Shown in pieces: positions 44,515 through 53,213 of a stretch of DNA of 64,000 nt (position 1 is the stretch's first letter; each line of letters begins with the position of its first letter). The notes under the pieces were generated by a model. The model was not told the DNA's origin, did no database searches, and was given only the letters and a program-made list of their open reading frames with translations. The stretch lies in the NCBI GenBank assembly GCA_963744225.1, contig CAVUSV010000002.1:117688-181687 (forward strand). The letters are read 5' to 3'. Source of the DNA: Bog-473 sp963744225 (GTDB lineage: Bacteria > Actinomycetota > Acidimicrobiia > Acidimicrobiales > RAAP-2). The position numbers were made by a program, and so were the translations under genes.

Positions 44515-45939
44515 TCAAATGTCGTAATAAAGCATGAACTCCCATGGGTGCGGCCGAAGCCGGACGGCGTCGATCTCGCGGGAGCGCTTGTAGTCGATCC
44601 AGGTGTCGATCAAGTCGTCGGTGAAGACTCCGCCAGCCTTCAGGTAGTCCTGGTCGGCCTCCAGGGCCTCCATCGCTTCTTCGAGTGAAGAAGGAACCTG
44701 GCCGATCTTGGCCAATTCGTCGGCGGGCATGTCGAAGAGGTCCTCGTCGACGGGCGGTGGCGGCTCGATCTTGTTGGCAACGCCGTCGAGCCCCGCCATG
44801 AGGATGGCCGAGAAGGCCAGGTAGGGATTGCAACTTGGGTCCGGACACCGGAACTCGACCCGCTTTGCCTTGGGACTGGGCGAATAGACAGGGATGCGGC
44901 AGGCGGCGGAGCGGTTCCGTTGGGAGTAGACCAGGTTCACCGGCGCCTCAAACCCGGGGACGAGTCGCTTGTAGGAGTTCGTGGTTGGCGCGGCGAAGGC
45001 CAGCACCGAGCGGGCGTGCTCGATGATGCCGCCGATATACCAGCGGCCAATGTCCGAGAGCCCGGCGTAGGTGCCCTCTTGGTGGAACAGGGGCTCGTTG
45101 CCGTTCCAGAGAGACGAGTGGACGTGCATGCCCGATCCGTTGTCATCGAAGAGCGGCTTCGGCATGAAGGTCGCGGTGAAACCGGCCTGGGAAGCGACAC
45201 TCTTGACGACGTACTTGTAAAGCATGAGCTTGTCCGCCATCTTCAGCAGCGTGTCGAAGCGCATGTCGATCTCGGCCTGCCCGGCCGTCCCGACCTCGTG
45301 GTGCTGCACTTCGATCTCGATCCCGACCTGCTCCATCGTGAGAATCATCTCCGAACGCAGATCTTGAAAGTGGTCCATGGGCGGGACCGGGAAGTAGCCC
45401 TCCTTGTACCGGGGTTTGTAGCCGAGGTTGGGCTCTTCGTCGCGGCCCGAGTTCCAGATGCCCTCGACGGAGTCGACCCGGTAGAAGGCGGAGTGCTGGT
45501 CCTGCGCGAAGCGCACGTCGTCGAAGATGAAGAACTCCGCCTCGGGCCCGAAGTACGACGTGTCGGCGATCCCGGTGGTCTTGACGTAGTCCTCCGCCTT
45601 CTTGGCGACGTAACGCGGATCCCGGCTGTACGGCTCCAGGGTCAATGGGTCATGAACGAAGCAGTTCAGGTTGAGCGTCTTGTGCTGGCGGAAGGGATCA
45701 ATGACGGCAGTGGAGGCATCTGGCAGGAGAATCATGTCTGACTCGTGGATCTGCTGGAAGCCGCGGATGGAAGAGCCGTCGAATCCGTAGCCCTCGCTGA
45801 AGGCTTCCTCCGTCAAGCCGTGCACGGGCACCGAGAAGTGCTGCATGAGGCCGGGAAGGTCACAGAACCTGAGGTCGACAATCTCGATTCCCTCATCCTT
45901 CGCCAGGCGGACGACCTCAGCCGGGCTGCGCTCTTGCAT
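44515..45939 (-). CDS. glnA: Glutamine synthetase type I, without the adenylylation tyrosine
   Basis: Dodecameric ATP-dependent enzyme of 474 residues forming glutamine from glutamate and ammonia. AAGGGAG precedes the ATG. Core motifs: YGFDGSSIRGFQ (50s loop), FGPEAEFFIFD (metal Glu), AEIDMRFD and NGSGMHVHSSLW (metal and ammonia sites), RNRSAACRIP and RVEFRCPDPSCNPY (ATP site). The insertion WNSGRDEEPNLGYKPRYKEG marks the GSI-beta class, which is normally controlled by adenylylation of a tyrosine in an NLYDLP-like segment; here it reads DLFDMP with Phe402. This copy should therefore escape GlnE control. It stands alone, divergent from a Ser/Thr kinase. Confidence 0.95.
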   Translation of the reverse strand: MQERSPAEVVRLAKDEGIEIVDLRFCDLPGLMQHFSVPVHGLTEEAFSEGYGFDGSSIRGFQQIHESDMILLPDASTAVIDPFRQHKTLNLNCFVHDPLTLEPYSRDPRYVAKKAEDYVKTTGIADTSYFGPEAEFFIFDDVRFAQDQHSAFYRVDSVEGIWNSGRDEEPNLGYKPRYKEGYFPVPPMDHFQDLRSEMILTMEQVGIEIEVQHHEVGTAGQAEIDMRFDTLLKMADKLMLYKYVVKSVASQAGFTATFMPKPLFDDNGSGMHVHSSLWNGNEPLFHQEGTYAGLSDIGRWYIGGIIEHARSVLAFAAPTTNSYKRLVPGFEAPVNLVYSQRNRSAACRIPVYSPSPKAKRVEFRCPDPSCNPYLAFSAILMAGLDGVANKIEPPPPVDEDLFDMPADELAKIGQVPSSLEEAMEALEADQDYLKAGGVFTDDLIDTWIDYKRSREIDAVRLRPHPWEFMLYYDI

Positions 45940-46156
45940 TGATGTCTCCCTTCGAGATCTCGTCGAGCAACCGCCTAGGACGAGCTCGGGCCAGTGAGAT
46001 TCGATTGCTACCTATCACAAGGATGCGACAAATGCGCAGCGAGAGCCCCATTTCATGAAGTGTTCATAAATGTCGATTCCGCTGCGCCACGGGCCGCGGC
46101 AGAAGCCAGCTCGCGACAGGGGACTACAGAGCACCCATCGCGGGTAGAAATACCAG
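45940..46156. promoter_or_regulatory. Divergent glnA / Ser-Thr kinase control region
   Basis: Contains the ten-base palindrome CGAGATCTCG (45953-45962) just upstream of the glnA ribosome site and an AT-rich stretch with TTCATGAA (46052-46059) and a second TTCAT at 46063. These are possible regulator sites; no hexamer pair is convincing. Confidence 0.3.
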
Positions 46157-47566
46157 GTGGAGACTGGCATCGTCGCGGGCGCGATCGGGGGCCGCTACCG
46201 CATCGACGGGCTGCTCGGACAAGGCGGCATGGCTCGTGTCTTCGACGGCTTCGACGAGCGGCTCGAGCGGCGCGTCGCGGTGAAGATTCTTCGGCCCGAG
46301 ACACTCGCGCTTCCCGGCATGCGCAAGCGCTTCCAACAAGAAGCGCGCCTCGCCGCCAGGCTCACGCATCCCAACATCGTCGCCGTCCTCGATTACGGCG
46401 AGGACCACTCGTCCTCGTACCTGGTCATGGAACGCCTGCCGGGGACCACGCTGCGCGATGAGATCGCCACTGGGCCTCTGACCGCGGACAGGGTCACGGT
46501 CGTCATGACGGAGACGCTCGCTGCGCTGGCGGCCGCCCACAAATTCGGTGTGGTCCACCGCGACATCAAGCCCAGCAATATTCTCCTCCAAGAGGACGGG
46601 CACACGAAGCTCACCGACTTCGGCATCGCCAAGAGTTTCGACATCGACGATCGGGGTGGGACCGACGACATGACGCTGACGGGTGTCGTGCTCGGCACTC
46701 CCGGCTATCTCCCCCCGGAACGCAGAGCGGGGCTACCCGCCACTACGCAGTCGGATTTGTACTCCCTCGGCGCAGTCATGGTCGAAGCGCTCACGGGAAG
46801 GCGGTTCGATCCCGGTGCTGGCGCTCCCGAGCACCTCTCCTCGCCGTTCCGGGATCTTGCAATGGGCGCGCTGGCCGCCGAACCGCGAGACCGGTTCACA
46901 TCGGCTTCCGAGATGCTGCTCATGTTGACGGGGCGACCCGGGGCGACCGCTCCCCGATTGCCCACAACAATACCGATGGCAGCCACGACAGCGGCCCCCA
47001 CCACTTTCCCGGCGCCCCTCGGCACCGCGATCCTGTCGCCGCCTCCGGCCGTGCGCGCCTCGGCCGGGCACTCGCGCAGGTGGCGCCGCCGAGCCGTCTT
47101 GGCTGCCGCCATGGTGGCGGCGATTGCCGCGCTGTTCCTCCTGCTGGAGAGCGGCACTCGGCCCACCGGCCCGGCAGGCTCCGCATCCTCCCACCAGGCC
47201 GTACGCGTGCGGCCCCACACGGACCCTCAGGGGGCGGCGATCAAAGCCATCGCGGCGTCCCTCGCCCGCGGGGGGCAGCCTGGAGATCAGGCCATGGCCA
47301 ACGCCCTGCAGGCGACAGCGGCACAACCACCCGGAGTGCGCCGGCAGTCTTCCGCACAGCAGGCGCTCTCGCTCGGCCAAGCGCTGTCTGCCGTCGGTGG
47401 GATCACGCCGGGGCAGTACCAAGACGTCGTGAGTGTCCTCCAACCAACCGGAGCCACCGTACCCACGTCCACGACAACGACCACCGCGCCGACGGATCCG
47501 GGACTCACGACGTCAGGGGATGGCCACGGCAAGGCTCACGGCCAAGGAAACAGCCAGGGTGATTAG
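46157..47566 (+). CDS. Transmembrane Ser/Thr protein kinase (PknB-like, no PASTA domains)
   Basis: Hanks-type kinase of 469 residues, GTG start at 46157. Kinase domain about 14-270: GQGGMARVF glycine loop, Lys43 in VAVKILR, VVHRDIKPSNIL (catalytic Asp136), DFGIAKS (154-160) and the activation loop ending GTPGYLPPE. A Pro/Thr/Ala-rich linker leads to one membrane helix (about 313-331, RRAVLAAAMVAAIAALFLLLE). The outside part is ~130 residues, helical then a Thr/Pro/Gly tail, without PASTA or other sensor domain that I can recognise. Divergent from glnA; its stop overlaps the convergent sulfotransferase by four bases. Confidence 0.93.
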   Translation: METGIVAGAIGGRYRIDGLLGQGGMARVFDGFDERLERRVAVKILRPETLALPGMRKRFQQEARLAARLTHPNIVAVLDYGEDHSSSYLVMERLPGTTLRDEIATGPLTADRVTVVMTETLAALAAAHKFGVVHRDIKPSNILLQEDGHTKLTDFGIAKSFDIDDRGGTDDMTLTGVVLGTPGYLPPERRAGLPATTQSDLYSLGAVMVEALTGRRFDPGAGAPEHLSSPFRDLAMGALAAEPRDRFTSASEMLLMLTGRPGATAPRLPTTIPMAATTAAPTTFPAPLGTAILSPPPAVRASAGHSRRWRRRAVLAAAMVAAIAALFLLLESGTRPTGPAGSASSHQAVRVRPHTDPQGAAIKAIAASLARGGQPGDQAMANALQATAAQPPGVRRQSSAQQALSLGQALSAVGGITPGQYQDVVSVLQPTGATVPTSTTTTTAPTDPGLTTSGDGHGKAHGQGNSQGD

Positions 47567-48207
47567 TGCGGCGGGGCGGCTTTCCCGTCGAGCCCGGTCA
47601 TGGCCCTGAAGTCAGACGTCGTATTGAGGTGTGGAAACGGCTCGGATGGTTCTTCCATGCCCAGAGCCGAGCACAGTGGCGCCCACCCGTCGCCCGGGTG
47701 CCACTCCACCAACCGCCCGGGCGGTGCCTCCGCTCGCACCCGATCAGTGTGCGCCTCGTAGGCTGCGATCGCCTTATCCCGGTCCCGCCAGTCGGGCGTG
47801 AAGCGCTGTTCGATCAACCCGCTGATCATGGCAAGTTCCTCGAGGCCTCCGGGATCATCCGGCGCGGCGCCCCGCGCCAAGACGGCGAAGATGGTCTCGG
47901 AGGCGCTCGTCCACCAGGCGTCGCTGTCCCGCACGGAAAGCACGATGACAGCCTCAGGGGCAGCCGCGCTGATCTCCTCCCAGAAGGCAGCCGCCGGCCA
48001 GTCCACTGTCGCCCCGTACGGCGCGAGAAAGGTTGCCCAGTCGACGTCGTCCCCGCGAGTGGCGGCTGACCACATATCGCGTTGGTCCGGCCGCCCGAGG
48101 ACTTCGAGCATGTGGTAGCACGGCGCGTCGAGCAGTTGCTCGAATGCCACCTTCAGGGAGTGCGTTCCGGTTCGCCCAAGCCCCGCACCGACTACTCGTA
48201 GATCCAT
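47563..48207 (-). CDS. Sulfotransferase family protein
   Basis: PAPS-type sulfotransferase-fold protein of 214 residues. The 5'-phosphosulfate loop is GAGLGRTGTHSLKVAFEQL near the N-terminus; the 3'-phosphate region reads VIVLSVRDSDAWWTSASETI. Between them FLAPYGATVDWPAAAFWEEI is typical of the single-domain bacterial group often annotated as NAD-dependent epimerase/sulfotransferase. No signal peptide. Acceptor unknown; a sulfated lipid or metabolite is possible. Converges with the kinase gene. Confidence 0.85.
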   Translation of the reverse strand: MDLRVVGAGLGRTGTHSLKVAFEQLLDAPCYHMLEVLGRPDQRDMWSAATRGDDVDWATFLAPYGATVDWPAAAFWEEISAAAPEAVIVLSVRDSDAWWTSASETIFAVLARGAAPDDPGGLEELAMISGLIEQRFTPDWRDRDKAIAAYEAHTDRVRAEAPPGRLVEWHPGDGWAPLCSALGMEEPSEPFPHLNTTSDFRAMTGLDGKAAPPH

Positions 48208-48359
48208 CGGAACCGTCTATCACACCGTTTCGCCCAGTGCTCGGGCTCGCACGCCGAACGACTCAGTACATTCTGAGGTTCGTCGTACATACTTCACAAC
48301 TGCGTTCAGCATCGGGTGGCGGCGAATTGCGGTCGGCTCGACAGAGGATCGGAGATGTC

Positions 48360-49496
48360 ATGAAGAGCGTGCTAATCCTCGGTGCCGGGTTTGGGGGGCT
48401 CGAGCTTGCGACGAGGCTCTCGGAAGAAGTACCCGACGAAGTCGAAGTCACGATCATCGACAGCGGCGACGCCTTTGTCTTCGGGTTCTCCAAGCTGGAC
48501 ATCATGTTCGGGCGAGACGACCTGGCCAAGGTCCGCCTTCCGTACTCGTTGCTGAACAAGCCAGGAGTCCGATTCGCCCAAGAGACGGTTGTCGCCATCG
48601 ATCCTGAGCGGCGACGGGTCATCACGAACGCGTCGACGCACGAGCCTGACATCCTTGTTGTGGCACTCGGCGCGGATCTCGACCCCGAGGCGACGCCAGG
48701 CCTCGTGGAGGAGGGCTCTGAGTACTACTCCGTCGAGGGCGCCGAGCGCGTCAGCCGTGTGCTCCCGACATTCGAGGGCGGCGACGTGATCATCGGCGTC
48801 CTCGGCCCCGTCTTCAAGTGCCCGGCTGCACCGTTCGAGACCGCCCTCATGTTGCATGACTTCCTCCTCCAGCGCGGCCGGCTGACCGACACGACGATCA
48901 AGGTCATCAGCCCGATGCCCTCACCGATCCCCATCTCGCCCGAGGCTTCTGCTGGAATCCTGACGGCGCTGTCCGAGCGAGACATCGGATGGTGGCCCCA
49001 ATCCAAGGTGACGGCGCTCGATCCTGCCTCCAAGGTCGCCACGCTGGCCGACGATCAGACGACCCCCTACGACCTCTTCCTCGGTATCCCCGTCCATCGG
49101 GCGCCCCAGGTTGTCGAGGAGTCGGCCTTAGCCGAAGACGGGTGGATCGCTGTCGACCACCGGACCTTCGCCACCAGGTTTGAAAACGTCTATGCGGTCG
49201 GCGACGTGACTAGCGCTCCCGTTCCTCGGGTCGGCGCCATCGCCGAAGGAGAGGCACGCACACTGGCCGACGTTCTGGTGCAACAGATCCGAGGCGGAGA
49301 CGCTCCAGAACCCTTTCGCGGAATCGCGACTTGCTATATCGAATTCGGCGGCTCCAAAGTTGCGCGCTTTGACGCCAACTTTCTTTCGGGCCCGGAGCCG
49401 TTCGGCACGTTCACCGAGGCTTCCCTGGCCACCGCCGCGTCCAAGGTCGAGTTCGGTACGACACGGCGGCGCCGATGGTTCGGTATCGGAGCCTGA
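48360..49496 (+). CDS. NAD(P)/FAD-dependent oxidoreductase, sulfide:quinone reductase-like
   Basis: Flavoprotein of 378 residues. ATG at 48360 with GGAG five bases upstream. FAD motif SVLILGAGFGGLELATRLSEE, the mid region GPVFKCPAAPFETALMLHDFL, which resembles the KCPPAP(Y/F)E segment with cysteine in SQR/FCSD proteins, and the second FAD segment FENVYAVGDVTSAPVPRVG. Only one cysteine pair candidate is seen (Cys in FKCP and in ATCYIEF), so real sulfide oxidation is uncertain. No membrane helices. May be a type II NADH dehydrogenase-like or SQR-like quinone reductase. Confidence 0.82.
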   Translation: MKSVLILGAGFGGLELATRLSEEVPDEVEVTIIDSGDAFVFGFSKLDIMFGRDDLAKVRLPYSLLNKPGVRFAQETVVAIDPERRRVITNASTHEPDILVVALGADLDPEATPGLVEEGSEYYSVEGAERVSRVLPTFEGGDVIIGVLGPVFKCPAAPFETALMLHDFLLQRGRLTDTTIKVISPMPSPIPISPEASAGILTALSERDIGWWPQSKVTALDPASKVATLADDQTTPYDLFLGIPVHRAPQVVEESALAEDGWIAVDHRTFATRFENVYAVGDVTSAPVPRVGAIAEGEARTLADVLVQQIRGGDAPEPFRGIATCYIEFGGSKVARFDANFLSGPEPFGTFTEASLATAASKVEFGTTRRRRWFGIGA

Positions 49497-49522
49497 ACGG
49501 ACGAGCGCGACCCGAAGAGGGC

Positions 49523-51481
49523 TCAGCTGTTGGCGGCGTGCGCCGGGATCGGTTGTGTCTCGAGGCGCCTTCGAGCGCGCTCCGCACGCGTCAGTGGTGC
49601 GCGCTCGCCGCTCACGGCCGAGAGGCGCCCGCTCTCGACGAGTCGGGATCGTGCGGCGACGATATGGCAGTACTCAAGGAGCGCTTCACGGTCCTGATCG
49701 CCGGGCGCGACGACCGTGCCGCCGATCCGCCAGCCATTCGCCCATTGGGGGTCGCGGTGGCAGGTCCTTGCGGTCAACTGGAGTCGGACCGGGCGCAGAG
49801 CCCCATCGACCATCGGCAGGTCCACCAACAGGTCCACGTCGCTTCCCGTCTCTATCCGCTTCGAGCTGAGCAGGCCCACTCCTACCGGGGTCAGGTCAAA
49901 CACCCGGACGATTTCGTCTCCGACGATGCCGGCTGTCTCCGTCGGCGTCCGGTAGTGGTGGCGTAGCTGGCGCCGGAGGGTCACCTTCCCAAGCGCGGCC
50001 AGGACCAGTGCCAGCTCCCACGCACCGAGCATCAGGCCGATGAGGAGGGCGGCTCCGGTGAGGCGGGGAAGCGCCACAACGCCCGCTGCCGCGAGCACAC
50101 GCAGAACAATGGCGATCAGCAGGATGGCCGCGATGCCTACCACGGCGTGCAGTTGGCGGAGCGCGGCCCAGCCGCCGTCGTCGATCCCGTCCTTCGGGCG
50201 TGACCTTGAAGGTCGAGGGGCGGCTGGAGGATCACAGAGACGGCGCGGACGAAGATCTCGAGAGTGAGAAGAATCGGAGTATGTGCCATCCCACAAGGCT
50301 GGCGCGCCCACGACAGAGCAATGTCGAGGCAACGAGATCGACGGCGATCCAGGGGAGCCAGAACACGAGGAAGCCCGCCAAGGTGGCGTGCATCGGTAGC
50401 TGGCCGCTCACCAGCATGACCGTGAGCACTGTCAACAAGCCAAGACGCTGCAGGGGGACGAAGTAGGCCAGAAGCGAAGAGAGGTAGCTGATCCGCTGGG
50501 CGAAGGACAGGTTGGGCGCAGTGAGGGATTCTCAGGCGGTGCGTGAACACGCTGAGATTTCCTCGGGCCCATCGATCTCGCTGGAGCAAGAAGGAGGACG
50601 AGGTCATGGGGGGCGAGGCCCTGCACGAGCGTCTCGTCCGTGGTACCGGGTCTTCCATCCGGCGCCGTGCATCTTGATCGTGGTGTGGAAGTCCTCTGCG
50701 ATGGTGTCGGTCGCAACGCCACCGACCTCCATCAGAGCTTGCCGGCGGATGACAGCTGCCGAGCCGCACCAGAAGACGGAATTGTGGCGGTCCTTGCCGG
50801 GCAAGATGACCTCAAAGAACATGCTCTGGTCGTGGCGCCCAGTCTCGAAATGCTGGAACGAGTCGTGGTTGCCGAAGTCGTGCGGCGTCTGAACCACCGC
50901 CATCATCGGATCGTCGAAGTAGCCCACCGTGGCGTCGAGGATGTCGGGTTGTGGGACATGATCTGCATCGAGGATCAGCAAGAGCTCGCCCTCGAGCACA
51001 CCCAATGCGTGGTTGATGTTCCCCGCCTTGGCATGTCGATTGTCCGGACGGGTCACGTAACGTGCGCCGAGCCGCTCCGCGAGGAATCGCACGGACTCTC
51101 GGCCGCCGTCATCGAGCACCCACGTGACGTGGGGATAGGAGATCCCCGCGCAACCCGACGAGCGTGGCCTCCAAGACGTCGAGTCCCTCGTCGTAGGTGC
51201 ACACGACCACGTCCACGCTCTGGCGGCCAGAAATAGGCGGACGTTTCGACTGCGGGGTGCGCCACGAAAGAAAGCAGAACGAGACCAGCATTGCCCAACC
51301 GAAGAGCTCGCAAGCGAACAAGAGGAGGAACAGCGCCGGCTCCGTACCGCTCCCACGTATCAACGGCACGCCAGCCTAGATAGACCCCACCCCACACAAC
51401 CGCGAGCACCGCAGCTGTCCGGATGACGATTTCATCACGGGCCCAACCAGCCTGCAGGCCCTTGGAGTGACGTGCGCTCAC
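49523..51481 (-). CDS. Cellulose synthase-like GT2 glycosyltransferase with C-terminal PilZ domain, frameshifted
   Basis: Reconstructed membrane polymerase of about 650 residues. In order: two N-terminal helices (IRTAAVLAVVWGGVYLGWRA, LFLLLFACELFGWAMLVSFC), UDP-sugar motif VDVVVCTYDEGLDVLEATL, DADHVPQ (DxD), IAEDFHTTIKMH (TED-like base), QRDRWARGN (QxxRW), several helices, and a PilZ domain with RRQLRHHYR (RxxxR) and DLTPVGVG, suggesting cyclic-di-GMP activation. Frame changes near 51330, 51150, 50615, 50560, 50500, 50440, 50260 and 50190 break it. No BcsB-like partner is adjacent. Product could be cellulose or another beta-glucan. Confidence 0.78.
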
Positions 51482-51592
51482 CCGGATTGGAATCGACCCG
51501 TTGTCTCCCGGCCTTAAGAGCTGGCACCTCGTGAAGTATCAACTCTTGATCAACTCGGACCGCTTCGCCCGGGTAAGCCCAGGTCGACGCCC

Positions 51593-52453
51593 CTAACCCA
51601 AGTGGGTCTTGGCAACCTCGACGGTCGGCTCGTTCTGGGTCATCTGCCAGATGCCCACCGCCAAGGTCACGAGTCCGACAAGGCTGAAGGCGATCCGGAA
51701 CGGCTGGCGTCCCAACTGCTCGTCAAAGAGCCAGAAACCGAGCACGATACTGAAGATCGGGTCGGCGGCAACCATGAACGGGGACGACACATGAAGGGGC
51801 CCTTGGTGAACGGCCGCCTGCATCACCACATTGCCGAATATGCCGCCCACGATCACGGCGTAGACGGGCCAGTGGGCGAACATGCCGAAAAAGCCGTACT
51901 GGGCAAGGGCGTCGGTCATGGACTTGATATAGGCCGCCTCCAGCGCCCACACCATGCCCGTCGCCGTCCCGTAAAGCGCCGCCTTCCCTACGGGTGTCGC
52001 CCACCGAGCGGCGAGGACCATGAGTCCGGCGAAAGCCCCGAGCACGACGGAGGACGACAACCACTCGGAGAGCGACGCCGTGGTCCCGCCTTCGCCTGTT
52101 TGGGAGGCCACGATGAAGAGCGCCAATCCGCCGCACGTGATGACCGCGGCCCTCCATGCTGCGCCGGTTACCCGGTGGTGGAACCACAGGCGCCGGATGA
52201 CCAGCGCGAACACCAGCTCGACCACCAGGATCGGCTGCACGATGGAGAGCGCGCCACTGTGGAGTGCAATGGCGTGGAACACGAAACCGGCCGCAAGCGC
52301 AAGCCACCCGAACAACCACAGCGGTTGCCGGAAGAGGAAGACGACCAGCTTCACCGGCCTGGTACCCGGAGCAGCCCGCGTACTTGAAACATGCTGTGTG
52401 ACCAGATTGCCGGCGTTGGCCAGCGCGGCCAGCACCGCGAAGAGTTCACTCAT
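51593..52453 (-). CDS. EamA/DMT-family transporter
   Basis: Inner membrane protein of 286 residues with about nine to ten hydrophobic helices: LFAVLAALANAGNLVTQHVS, PLWLFGWLALAAGFVFHAIA, VQPILVVELVFALVI, WRAAVITCGGLALFIVA, SSVVLGAFAGLMVLAARW, WPVYAVIVGGIFGNVVMQAA and others. Duplicated halves are visible, with QPILVVELVFAL and VAADPIFSIVLGFWLFDEQL as equivalent segments. Resembles the NIPA-like/DMT permeases of actinobacteria, which export or import small metabolites or Mg2+. Intact, lying between two frameshift-rich regions. Confidence 0.85.
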   Translation of the reverse strand: MSELFAVLAALANAGNLVTQHVSSTRAAPGTRPVKLVVFLFRQPLWLFGWLALAAGFVFHAIALHSGALSIVQPILVVELVFALVIRRLWFHHRVTGAAWRAAVITCGGLALFIVASQTGEGGTTASLSEWLSSSVVLGAFAGLMVLAARWATPVGKAALYGTATGMVWALEAAYIKSMTDALAQYGFFGMFAHWPVYAVIVGGIFGNVVMQAAVHQGPLHVSSPFMVAADPIFSIVLGFWLFDEQLGRQPFRIAFSLVGLVTLAVGIWQMTQNEPTVEVAKTHLG

Positions 52454-52590
52454 GAAATGAGCGCCGCCAAGGGAGAACGGTACGGCTTCTCGTTAACAGG
52501 GCTCTCGGCGCGCGACGAAAATTGGGACCCTCGATGCGAGACGAAAGTCAGACCACGCCGACGAACGTGGGATCCGTTCGTCGGAAATGA

Positions 52591-53109
52591 TCATTCCCCG
52601 AAGTCGCCGCCACCATCCCATCCCCCACCATCGTCGCCCCAACCCCCGCCGCCACCCATTTCCCCCATCTCCCCGCCGAGGAGAGCGCCGCCGACCAGAC
52701 CAAGGAGACCCCCGGCGGCACCAGCGCCAAGCATCGACCCCATGCCGCCCCTGCTGTGCGCGAGGTCGGCCCAGGCGTGCTTGTGCGGCTCCTCGGGGGC
52801 GCTCTCGGAGATCGAGGGGGTGGGATCAGGGCCGGGGTCCAGACCGAGTCGCGTGCGAATGGCGCGGGTCGACTGCAGCCCCTCAAGGACGATGGAACGG
52901 ACCACGGTGAGCTCCGGCACGCTCTGCGCCTTCGCGAATTGGTCGCTCGCCGTCTCGTAGCGCTCCATCGCGTCCGACATGGCCTGCGTGTTGACCTGCT
53001 CGCTCCCGGCGTCGAGTGAGGTCACGTCCCGGCCGAGCCTCTGCAAGAGGGCATCCACCTCGGCGTGCGCCGCTGGGAATCGTTCATCCGTTGAGTGCTT
53101 ATGGAGCAT
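52591..53109 (-). CDS. Helical protein with Gly/Trp-rich C-terminal tail, unknown function
   Basis: Protein of 172 residues. The first ~105 residues are a likely coiled helical bundle (HAEVDALLQRLGRDVTSLDAG, AMERYETASDQFAKAQSVPE) ending RTRLGLDPGPDPTPSISES. After SRGGMGSMLGAGAAGGLLGLVGGALLGG, a Gly-zipper helix that could insert in membrane, the tail is glycine, tryptophan and aspartate rich (GGGWDGGGDFGE), like those of TPM-type proteins. It lies 104 bases after the FtsX permease on the same strand, across a hairpin, and its ribosome site overlaps a direct repeat. Confidence 0.65.
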   Translation of the reverse strand: MLHKHSTDERFPAAHAEVDALLQRLGRDVTSLDAGSEQVNTQAMSDAMERYETASDQFAKAQSVPELTVVRSIVLEGLQSTRAIRTRLGLDPGPDPTPSISESAPEEPHKHAWADLAHSRGGMGSMLGAGAAGGLLGLVGGALLGGEMGEMGGGGGWGDDGGGWDGGGDFGE

Positions 53110-53144
53110 GTGTCCTACTTCCAGCTCATGTGTCCTGTTTTCAG
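53107..53144. repeat. Imperfect 18-base direct repeat over the start of the Gly-rich protein
   Basis: CATGTGTCCTACTTCCAG (53107-53124) and CATGTGTCCTGTTTTCAG (53127-53144) match at 15 of 18 positions and are 20 bases apart. The first copy includes the minus-strand ATG and its AGGA ribosome site. The pattern recalls the short subterminal repeats of some insertion sequences, but no transposase lies nearby. Confidence 0.5.
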
Positions 53145-53161
53145 TGTAATCGGGGCACGGC

Positions 53162-53192
53162 GGGTGTTGGCTGTCGTCCGAGCCGAACACCC
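53162..53192 (-). terminator. Stem-loop after the FtsX permease gene
   Basis: GGGTGTTGGCT (53162-53172) pairs with AGCCGAACACCC (53181-53192) around an eight-base loop, with a single unpaired base in the stem. It lies 22 bases beyond the permease stop on the minus strand. No T run follows, so it is probably a Rho-assisted or transcript-stabilising hairpin. Confidence 0.4.
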
Positions 53193-53213
53193 TGCATTGC
53201 GCACACAAGAGCT

